A stretch of DNA of 64,000 nucleotides, taken from assembly GCF_020921035.1 (NCBI RefSeq), contig NC_063152.1, positions 22,146,887-22,210,886 of the forward strand, given 5' to 3'. A program made the translations under genes and the position numbers. This DNA comes from Rhodamnia argentea. Taxonomy: Eukaryota > Streptophyta > Magnoliopsida > Myrtales > Myrtaceae. Below the pieces are notes generated by a model. It did no database searches. It was not told where the DNA came from and worked only from the letters and a program-made list of their open reading frames with translations. Each line of letters opens with the position of its first letter. Position 1 is the first letter of the stretch. Below are positions 32,461-42,918 of this stretch, in pieces.

Positions 32461-35400
32461 TCATCTAAAGTTGCAACATTGGGCTTGACCCCTTGCCAAT
32501 TTGTCCCACAAGCAGATCATCTGCCTAGGAGACTGGTAATGTGCAGTGTAATAGTCTTCCATGCAACCATATTGGCAAAATTTCCAGCTGTGTGAGTACT
32601 GTACCGGCACAGAACTATTGAATTGCTCCACCCATATCCCCATGCTTACATCCTCCATCTTGAAGAGCTACCCACAGGCAAAACATATAACAGTTCAGCC
32701 ATTAAAAAAAAAGCTTGGAAGATATATATATATACACATATTCTTACGAAAACCACACAGGAAACTCACCCTGAGGCTTCGGACTCTATGTTGAGAAACA
32801 ATAAACTTGGCAATATCACTTGAAATGACATATCCTGGTCCGTTGGCATATGGAGGGTATATTTCTTCTGACCATTCCTGTCATGTTGGACAATAATCAT
32901 CACTTTGAGAGAATTATCATGTCATACAAAAAATGCAGCAATCTACAACAAATTCACTGTACTCTTAAAATTGTTCAGCAAGATGCATAGCAAAAGGTCC
33001 ATTATAATGAAACTGAACTTAATCATCAACAGGGCATGCAGAAAATATGTGTGCATGCGTGTGTGCATCTGTCAAATGTCTTCTATTCAAGCTTCAAGGC
33101 AATAACATCTAGTGAACTTTGTTGGTCTCATCTGAGAACATGAAAGATCCCATGAGCAACTATCAAGCTGCTAAGTAACTTTGCTGACAGAAAATGTCTA
33201 GCAATCATGCAATAATCATCTAATTCCAAGTAGCAAACAGAACAACAAACTGGTATTGCAATCAATAATCAGTATAACCACAGAAATCTCCTACCTCATA
33301 AGTAACTGCCCACTTTCCATTTCTAAGGGGACGATGCAAGAGATTGAGATTGCCCATATAAAGAGACTTGTTCGAAGAGATGCCGTCAATTTCATGCAAG
33401 ACGGCATCCACCCTTACGAATGTATCATCGTCACATTTCATCGTAAATGCGGCTGTCACATTCTGATTCTGCATTCAGGATGATGAGCTTGTTAGAAGTA
33501 GAGTTCTACTACAGAATATTCAAAGTGGGTAGACTATTTCATGTAGAACTAAACAAAATCTATCTTACCCCAAACTCACATATCGCAATGGTTTTCAGGA
33601 CCACAAGCTCATAGCGATCCATAAAGGGCAAAATAACTATATCACCAAAGTAGGCAGCCTCCTTTTTCAGCATTGCATTCACCTCCTTCCTCGGATTCTA
33701 AAGATGGTATCTAACAATCAGATTGCAAGTTGGCAATTGTGCAAAGATTCTTACAATATGAATAGTGCAGGAAATCATAAACCTGTGTACCCTTTTTATG
33801 AACGTAATTTGATGTTAAAATTATCTGCCCACGTAGAAACATCAGATCATAGTACTTAACATTCCAAAAAGGGCATTTGTTTGGAGATTAAAGAACTCTT
33901 GAACTTCAATTTCCAACAGATCCGTTCAAAAATTAGTTGATGACCAACTGCTTACAACACATTATGCGATCAAACTTCAAGTCAAACACTCCCACCCAAC
34001 TTAACCAGTGAATGATTCCTTAGGCTATCTGATTCCTTCCATCTCTCTTTTCTGGTGAATGATTCAATCCATCTCAAAAGCAATAATTGGTATGAATTTC
34101 TAGTGTGGAAGAGAAGTTCCACACGAGGGTTTCCAATTTCTAGTGAACATTATCAGCAACAGATTTCAACAAATGATGACATTATAACTACTAAAAACAT
34201 CTTAAATGGTGATCTCAAAATGTAAATGATTTCTCTTTTCTTTTTTTTCCAGATATCCTTCTAGTTACTACTACTAGTAAGTAAATTACTCCAGTAAACC
34301 CTCAATTTTAAATACATTTCGGTGCCAACACACGCATTTGAAACTGTGACACCCTTCGCAGGCTTTATCAAATATTTACTTTGACTCCCTCCCTTAAGTT
34401 ATTGGACCAAAAGCTTATAGAAGATGCCAAATTAACATCCAAACAGACAGAGATCAGTCATCATTCACTCCGTTGACATAGTGGAAATACGAACATGTTG
34501 TCATGTAGATTATTGCTGATACAAGCAACTTGGGCCAGTCAGAATCTATATAGATTGCTTTCGTGCCTGAAGGGGTCATGAAACTGAACCACATCATCAA
34601 AACCAACTTTCTTCAACTTAAAGGCTTATTTAGGAACTTGTCAGTATACTCTTACCGTTTTTTGCCCAAGACATTCTACCAAGAGGGTTGGAGTCACTAC
34701 CAAGAGAAAAGACAGCACAGCAGGTGCCAAAGTCATTTTCCTAAGTTCCCATAGTGTCGGTGTAATTCAATCCAGAAAGTCTCTGGCCATATTATTCCAA
34801 CCTTAAGAAGTATTTTCTCAGTAACTCTTCAGTAAAGTATATAACTTTGATTACTAACAAACAATAACTACAAAAGCTTGAATTAGCAAGGGACCACACA
34901 CAAACAAGAAACAACCCACCCAATAAAATGTGAAATTCTGAGAGCACATCTGATTCTATCCTAACTTAGACACACTTAACTTAAAATTTGACTATAGTCA
35001 GCATGCCAGCAACCTTACCAGTGCAACAAAAAAACGAGCTACTACATCTGAAGACTTTATTGCTGCTGATTGCATCCAGGTTTTTCTGATTGCCATGCGC
35101 TCTGCGAAGTGGTTGGTTGCAGAAAGAACACCAACAAAAAGCCTAACTGGTCTTTTAGGCAGAGGACGAGCTTTCCATTTCTCGGACATTTCTAGTACTC
35201 TTTGAGGAGAAAAACTCGGATGGGAAGTAGGGAGAGAGGTAGCATAAATTTGATGAACATCAACATTTCCTTTTATTGCTAATCCAGTTGCATCCTCAAG
35301 TGTAAATCCCTACGGATACAATGGAGAAAGAATGGCTTTAGAAGGTACCACTTGTGCAACTCCAGATAAATAAGCATCATATCACCCAAAAAAAATTAGG

Positions 35401-38400
35401 AATCATCAGAATCAAATAAGGATATCCCAGATGAAGAGAGATTTGCCAGTTTATAGAAAAAGCAACAGGAAGAATTACTGTGGCATTAGATGTTAAAGCA
35501 AACGCAGATGACCGGCCATCTAAAGGAAAATATTCAGCATTAATTTAATGAATCTGGAAGAATTGCCCCAAGAAGTAAAGCTCATGAGATCAGTCTCTCT
35601 CATGACAAATGACATACCGTCCGATAAGGAAATGAAGTAATATGCCGACCCCCAACATTAATATGGTAACCATCAACACCTGCACGAAGAGTGAGAATAA
35701 ACAGCCCACCCTCCACAAAAGGGAAAGGCCATGTCACTTCTGGTTTCTGCTCACGTCCTATAAATCGCTTAAACCAAGATGTTGTCTTGGACTCTTTCGC
35801 ATCAACAATATCATTCCGCATCCATTTTTCACACCTCGCATATCCATCAACTGCCAGTATACACAGGAAAATGTTATATATACAATGTGATAACCATATA
35901 GCCTCTATCAGTTCCAAAACATTCCACTATCATTATTGCTCTTAGAAACCATACCAATTAGATGAATATCCACTCTTAACATCACCATACAAAGTAAGAA
36001 AGAGCAGATCGTGCAAGAAATTCTACTTGGCATTACCAAAAAAGGTCCAACTTGATTAATCTTAAGGAAAATTCACAAACAAACAGTGACTAGCAACGAT
36101 GACCAATTAACCACTAGACAGAAAGTATGCTTACATTTCTATTTCTCTAGCTTTACAATCATATATGAGTATTGCTTTTTGCCCGTCCAATGTTATACTA
36201 ACCATCCAAGGTTTAAATTATCTCCCTCGGCCATTTCCATACTGAAATCCTCTTCCATCAATATTTAACCAATTCAAGCAACCAAGTGAGAAAATAAATG
36301 GTTAATTAACAGAACGTACAGCAACCAATGAACAATAGTTTACAAAATACTAAAAGGATAAAACAGAGTCCAGCAGAAAAGGAAAATACCAATATCTATC
36401 AGAACATGACACAAAGTGCGGCCAGTAATACACCCACCGTGAAACAAATCTAAAATGAATTGGAATCATCGCACAGATATTATTTTGAAAGGCTCAATGG
36501 TAAAATGACTCCTAACCTTCATCTAGGAAAACCTGAAACAAATAAAAAGAGGTTCCTACAAGCTTTCAAGATAAAATCAGTGCAGCAGCGATTCCACTTC
36601 ACTCTCAAATCACTTTGGTCTCAGTTTCTGCACCAAGTTCTTAGAGCCAAACAGAACTTGGTGACTCCATCTAGAACACATCTAGGGAAGATCAACACGA
36701 ACGCTTTCCAGGGCTAAAAATTTGATGTACCAAGTGGATACTAACCGTTCTGAAAATCACTTACAGCAGAAATAGTATGCAGCTACTCTTTCTGCAAAAT
36801 GCCTACCCCAGTATAAGCCATTTATCTGTACTCAAAAGTTTCTTACGTTTACAGTACAAGAACCAACAATTGCGTTATTACATCTCATACATAAAAAAAG
36901 GAATGGGAGAAGTTCATGCGAGAACAAACTTTTAACATTCAAGTATAGATTTGTCCGTCAACTATTGCCATTTTAACAGGTGGTCCACAAACCCTTTTGT
37001 TCACTACGTTCCATCCAGATTGTATAAAGAGTTGGATCCTGACCTCCTCCAACACATTTTTCAAGCAACATCAACCACTTTACCAATCAATATGTCCGTA
37101 CTTGTAAGGGCTTCATGATCGTTTATACAACCTAACCAAAGTTCCCAGTTTATCTATGTTGCCGATCTCTGACGAGGTGCCGCAAGAAACAACATCAACC
37201 CTTTTTATTTACAAATTGGAAGCATTGTGAATAAAAATGGTGCAAGAACCACATGGTGAAAAGAACAGAAGTTGAGGGACCAAATCCAGATTTAAACCAA
37301 TTTTACTCTCATTGCCACCGAGTGAGCCTCTCTCCATGGAGAAAACCAGTATTTGCACAAAAATCGACAATGTGAATCCCAAACTACCTTGTAACAAAAA
37401 AAAGGCATAAACATCCCACAAGTTTAGCAAAGTGTCGATCCATGCATCCATTAACAACTATGAGTATAACCTATTTTTGAATGCTTCTTTTTTGACTGCT
37501 TTTCATGAGTCAACATACCTACGCTCCATATAACATCGTAATGGTAGAAGTCCTTTTTAGACTAATGAGTTGATAGGATTACAGATTATGCTGACGTTTA
37601 TATGCCTCAATGAGGAAAACAGGATCCTATGTAGGTTCTATATGAATGCCTGATAGATCAGGTCCAGAAATAGTAAAAATCCAGGACTTTAAGCATCCGG
37701 AAGTAGGGAAAAGAACGTAAAGCACATAAAAGAAAATTGATGATACTGCTGGTAAAATCATTATTAAGGAAAATCATACAACCCAAATTACACAAGACCA
37801 TAGCTAAAATATATTGAGGTTATTGGATAGAATCTATAGAAAAGAGGGAATCGTGAGATTTCATTTAAGTGAGATTAGAATCTTGTGAGAATCCTATCCA
37901 AACCTTTACAATAGCACACATTCTAACATCCAGATCAAGACTTTAAAAGCAACTATAGACCCACCTTGATGCCATTTGACCCCTTAACCTAAATAAACGC
38001 AAAGGTAACCATTTAAGATGGAAGCAAGATTATCAAATTAGATAACGACTCTTAATAGTCAAAACTCTTCATATTTTCATGGGCCTAATTCCCTAAAAAA
38101 TCCTCAACTTTCACTCTCGCATCCAAAAATAGCCACTTGTTTCTTTAAAATTATCAACATCGGGCTTGTTAGAGATACATTATCAAAACCTACGTTTCCA
38201 CCAAGCCCTTCACCTTCGTATGGAACAACAACAACCTCCTAATGTTTATAATCATGAAGAAACTAGGGGTGATTTTTTGACGTTTGGGAAAATTTGGGAC
38301 TAGAGTGAAAGTTGGGGATTCTTTTTCAGACAAAACAAGTTCAGAGCAGAATTGACATTGAACCTAAAGTTGAGGGTCTTTTTTAGGGAATTAGCGCTAT

Positions 38401-39472
38401 TTTCTTGGTGTAAGACATGAAAATTAAAACATACAATGGCAACAAGTATTCCCGAGAAATCCAAAGTCAGTAAAAGATATAAACTCGTCGATACTAAACA
38501 GATGAAGACTGAAGACACTTCGAGACTATAAGAAATTTCAAAGGCAAGATAAATCTTACCTAGCATATCTTCATCATTCTTGGACGATAAACCGTCACAC
38601 CTTTGAGCTGTTCCCCATTGCATTCTATAACAAGTGTTGTGCTCAATAACCGGCGTGTGGCTCCAATCACCCTTTAATCTTGGGTTTAAATGCAAAATCT
38701 TGGGAGGCTCCTCCCCATCTACAGCCTTTAACCCCTGCAATTCAACCATAAACTGCGAGACCATAGCCACGCCATCACCACTCCTTAACTTTGCAAGTTG
38801 TGGGACATACTCCTGATGGGCATGATGAGGAGTTCCAACCACGGTAATGGAAGATCCTGCAGCAAGCCCACAAGGAAGAAACATGAGTCTATCTCCCCGC
38901 GCCAATTCTTCCCCACTCATTGAAACCCACGAAGGACACGACTCTATTGGCCCCGCCAAGAGCGAAGTTTGTGCAGTCTCATTCAGATTAAACTTGCCCA
39001 ATTCCTGCCATGCTTTTAGACCCAAACTCCAAGCCTCATCTGCCATCTTCTCAAGCGCCGATAGGTCACTGGTCCTATTCCTCCGCCTCATGATTTCTTC
39101 CATTATTCGACCGTAGCGGTGTTGAGATATCTTAGTGGGCCCAGACCTATTTATTTCCACTTCTGTGTGTTCCTTCCTAGGCATTTTAAAAACATTTTGG
39201 CTTCGTAAATCTTCTAAGCTCTGGTGAAATTTATCCTCGTGAACGGAAGTGATGAACGTTTTGCTTAGGCTCCTATCTTCAGGATCCTCTTTTACCGACC
39301 CAATGGGGCTATCATCTCCACCCATCGAGGTTGCCATCTCTAAGAACTTTGGGAACTTGAAGGTTATGAAAAGCAAGTATAATGCCCCTACAACCAGCAA
39401 TAAGTGCGAAAGCTTGAGCTTTCTGCCACTCGTGGGTTCCAACTTCAGTCTCTTCATCTTTATCAGGACCAA
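32461..39472 (-). CDS. GALT2: Hydroxyproline O-galactosyltransferase, GT31 with galectin-like domain (GALT2-like), 7 exons
   Basis: Coding exons, read on the minus strand: 39472-38560, 35850-35618, 35309-35019, 33697-33569, 33468-33295, 32877-32770, 32667-32461. All junctions are GT-AG and join in frame to 684 residues. The protein is a type II Golgi enzyme adding the first galactose to hydroxyproline of arabinogalactan proteins. A membrane anchor lies at about 24-40 ([15 protein letters not shown]), the galectin-like domain at about 196-382 ([27 protein letters not shown]), and the Galactosyl_T domain from about 437 ([18 protein letters not shown]) with the metal-binding DDD at 535-537 (KCDDDTF) and the C-terminal CCNFR. 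From memory it follows Arabidopsis GALT2 (At4g21060) closely. M6 is an alternative start. Exons 6 and 7 lie in duplication copy B and are echoed at 18080-18491. Intron 1 is 2.7 kb. Confidence 0.93.
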
Positions 39473-39880
39473 ATAAGAACATGCCCAACAATATTACCAA
39501 CTGCCTACCAGAATCATTTCGCAAACGGATCAAAATCAAACCCAAGAGACTGTCTCCACAACATCTAAGCACCTCCTCAACATACGCGAGAAACCCATCA
39601 ACGCATCGATGCAGATCGACAAACCTAACCGCCAATCACGGAATCCTCGGGCGAAATTCGCAGCTGGGAAACAATCGGAAATCCAAAAATCAGCGAACGT
39701 CACAGGTCAACAACGCGTCGAAACAAATCCCATTCGAGAGTGGACCACGAACCTCGAAAATTAGCTGCATTGCACCGGAATCCAGTGACTGGCCGAGACA
39801 GAGCAGGCGACCCAGATACGTATTTGGTGGAGACGACAAAGTGCACCTTGAAGATGCCCCCGAAAACCCTGACGAGCAGC

Positions 39881-39914
<34 letters not shown>

Positions 39915-40588
39915 TAAAGGTTAATTTAGTAGGAGAAGCCAAAAATGCAGGAATGGAAATTGTTTGCTTGCGCATGTGCAATTTCACCTGCGGGAATGTA
40001 GGTGGTGCTCAATGCGTCGTTCTTCGTTCTTCCGCTTTTCGCGTTTCCCGTCGGATTGGGTGGGGAATCTGATTTTTCACACCTGATGATGTTTCGTTTT
40101 GCTTCTTCTTTTTCGTTTGTTCTTCCTTTTTTTTCTAAAAAAAAAAAATTGGACATTCCATTGTGGTCCCCATACACGATTTTAATATTACCAATAGCTT
40201 TTTTGAATTTTGCCTCCTAATTTCAGGATTTCTTTTTATTTAATATCGTTCCTGAATTTTTTTAATATTTTTTCTAATATGATCCCTCCATTTAAGGTTC
40301 AACAAAATTTTGCTGACATGGTCGTTAAAATCACTGACTCGTTAGATTTTTTTTTGTATGATTTCTTCCTTGAACTTTATTTATTTGTTTAATCTCGCCC
40401 TTAAATTATTATATTCTCATTACTTCTCTCTATTAGCCTTTGCTTGAGCACAGTGAGGGTCATCGGGTTTTTTTACAAGGCAAACCGCCAATACCCTTAT
40501 CTAAAAAGCTAGTATTCTTCGGCACTACCCATTGACAAGACATATACATTCACGCATGTTAATGTGTTTGTATAAGCTTAAATATTAA
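39473..40588. other. 5' flank of GALT2-like gene
   Basis: No gene. The first 450 bases are relatively GC-rich and likely hold the 5' UTR and promoter of the minus-strand gene, including the (AG)n run. From about 40090 the sequence turns T-rich and repetitive. Confidence 0.5.
39883..39911. repeat. (AG)14 microsatellite in the GALT2 5' region
   Basis: An uninterrupted AG run, CT on the gene strand, 411 bases before the start codon. Such CT runs are frequent in plant 5' UTRs and core promoters. Confidence 0.95.
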
Positions 40589-41614
40589 AGCTGCGTTTAA
40601 TCATCCCGATAAAAATCGAGATATGATATGTTTTATCATATCATGTGTTTGGTAGTTGTCCAAGATAAGATAAAAGGAGATATGGAAAGATAAAATTATC
40701 TTGAAAGGAACGGTGAGATAGAATCGAATAGAATTTCTCTTATACATAATACCATAAATTGCATGCTCAAGCCACCCCCCTCCGCCACGCCCAATCGCCT
40801 ATCCGGTTGCAACGGGAATCTTCTTCAGCAGCGGCGGGCACTATTGCAAGTGCTTAAGTTCCATCGATAGTGAGGAGCTTTTCCATGGCTCGATCATTTT
40901 TCGCTGAAACTTGTCCTCATATGATCATCCCATGTCCGAGGTCAACAAAATGTTCCTATTAAGACCAGCAAGCAATGGCTGAAGTTGCAGCTCCTACATG
41001 GAAACTTAGACATATGGGGGAAGGACGCCGAAAAACTCCCCAATTTGGGAAAATTCCCGTCAAGGTTAAAGGCAAAATCAAAGGGTAAATGTCTAAGATA
41101 ACCAGCGATCCTTATGCTACGATTTCCATTTCTGGTTCTATCATTGGTAGGACGTTTGTGATCAGTAACGGTGAGAACCTCGGCTTCTCCGACGGGGGTG
41201 AGGCTACCGATGGTGGTCTCGATCTGGTTTGTCTTCCCTTTCTTCGGCCCCATCAACCCACAGAATTATCGGACCCCAAAATGTCTCTTTTTCTTTTCTT
41301 TCTTATCATTTTTGAAGAAATTTACAACTGCAAACTCGCAACCCCCACTTTGTTCTAGTTTCCCCAAGGATGATGCAAAGAAATTGGAGAGAGAGGTGAG
41401 TTACGAGTTCATCATCTGGAATGTATCAACTCCAATCCTAAAACCAGTCCTATCCAGTTTTTACTAAACAATGAATATGATATGATATAAATATATCTGA
41501 ATTTAAATTCGCGGTTTACCAAACAACTGATAGGATATGATCAAAGCCATGGATTTCTTATCCTATCATATTCAATTTTATCCCGACTAGAAATCCGAAT
41601 GATCAAACGCGGCC
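40589..41614. mobile_element. Non-autonomous Harbinger-like DNA element with captured gene piece
   Basis: The left end agctgcgtttaatcat and the right end, read inverted, ggccgcgtttgatcat match at 13 of 16 positions, and the similarity goes on inward (cgataaaaatcgag / cgggataaaat; ttggtagttg / ccaaacaact). It is flanked by TAA on both sides (40586-40588, 41615-41617), the 3-base target duplication of PIF/Harbinger elements. There is no transposase frame. The core includes a broken phospholipase D piece at 40985-41180 and other GC-rich text of unknown source (40770-40900). Confidence 0.72.
40985..41180 (+). pseudogene. Phospholipase D (beta/gamma type) C2-domain fragment
   Basis: One frame from 40985 reads LQLLHGNLDIWGKDAEKLPN, the start of the PLD C2 domain. 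After a frameshift and a stop near 41080-41095, the next frame from 41089 reads SKITSDPYATISISG, then SIIGRTFVISN, matching the conserved SKITSDPYVTVS and GRTFVISN blocks of PLD beta/gamma. The similarity stops at about the place where I would expect the first exon of such genes to stop. There is no HKD catalytic part. It is a captured, non-functional piece. Confidence 0.8.
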
Positions 41615-41617
41615 TAA

Positions 41618-42918
41618 GAATACAAACATGACATGCATCAAACAACCCTTTTATTTGTTTTATGATGTGCTTGTACTTGATTAGTTGAACAATTTTTTTA
41701 AAATGTTCTTTGCGATAACACGAAAATGTGTATTACATCTATACATCTTTACAATATGTGAAAACAAGTAATTTGATAGCAACTCCTGTCTACTTTTCAA
41801 ATCATGTATTTGATGTGGCAGACAATTTGAAACTAAGACTCGGAACAGTCCTAGGAGTTGGGGAGCTACGCTCGAGCTACATGCGATTGGTTATAAGAGC
41901 AATTACTGATTTGTGTCCATGTCGAAATGTCTTTGAATATGATTAGTAATTGTTACTCTAGGAAAGTAAGAACTTTAATGTGATAAGTATCTTTTGTTAT
42001 GTTTGGTAACTTTAATGCGGGCAGTATGTTTTTATATAGTAATAGTACGATCTTGCTTGGGGCACTTATTAAATATACTCGATGAAAAGCTATTTTATGA
42101 TAATAAAATAATAAAAACTATTCATTATTCAAAGCATTACCTATGAATATGACAAAAATAATTAAGACGTTGAAAATTAAAATATAATCTTATTTAGTTA
42201 TTGTTTAAATGCTCTTTTAAAATTTGTTAACATTAATAAACGGGTTAGTGATTTGTGAATCCATTGAAGTACATAATATATGTCCTAATGTCAATAACTT
42301 TCTATAAAAGGAATAATGATATTAAGGATCCATGAACTTTGACTTAATGTGATTTATGAACTTTTAATTTATTCAATATGATTATTGAATTATGTTTCAA
42401 TGTGTAGTGTGGTCCTAACCTTTTAGTCCGTTCGATATGGTACTTAGATTTTTGGTATATGTTCAGTTTAGTTTATTAAACTATATAAAATTATTCAATA
42501 TTATCCTTCATCATGATTAGTAAAGGGACTATACTAAAGATGTACCAAAAGTTTAAAAATCACAAAATTTAAAAATAATAAAGTTCGAAAATCACATCAA
42601 ATAAATTAAAAATTATCATATGCTACTTTAAATTAAAACCCAGCATTGATTTGTGTCGAGTTGCATTCTACCAAAGCTCAAGTGAAAAATCGAGTGGAAC
42701 CGGCTTTCGTGGTCACGAAAAGGTCCGTGCTTTTGGACGAGTGGGGCATAGAAAGACCCGCTCACTCATCTGTCGAACTGTCGATCCCGGTTCATGGTAT
42801 CCCGCCGGCGAAAAAACTCTCTGGAGCAGTTCTTCCGATGGCATTCCGACGAATGAAGTTCACCTTCGTTCGCATCGAAATGTTCCAGAGCGGCAGTGCT
42901 TGTGAATAGGATCAAAGA
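41618..42918. other. Intergenic, upstream of the P-class PPR gene
   Basis: No gene. 42310-42600 is a worn member of the gtccccgaac repeat family. 42640-42918 is GC-richer and open in two frames, but these frames end before the PPR start; it is probably promoter and 5' UTR. Confidence 0.5.

Larger units (their letters stand above)
18739..33115. repeat. Segmental tandem duplication, copy B (14.4 kb)
   Basis: The partner of 6497-18729. It is longer mainly through 25015-26211, the local duplication plus MITE at about 27985-28580, and 31616-32104. It carries the broken PPR 3' end, an intact decarboxylase and the 3' exons of the complete galactosyltransferase. Coding identity between the decarboxylases is about 97 percent at protein level. 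Confidence 0.93.

Noticed and set aside
41089..41358. An 89-residue frame taken as a small phospholipase D gene
   Set aside because: Only a C2 piece is present, it is frame-shifted against its own upstream part, and it lies within a transposon.
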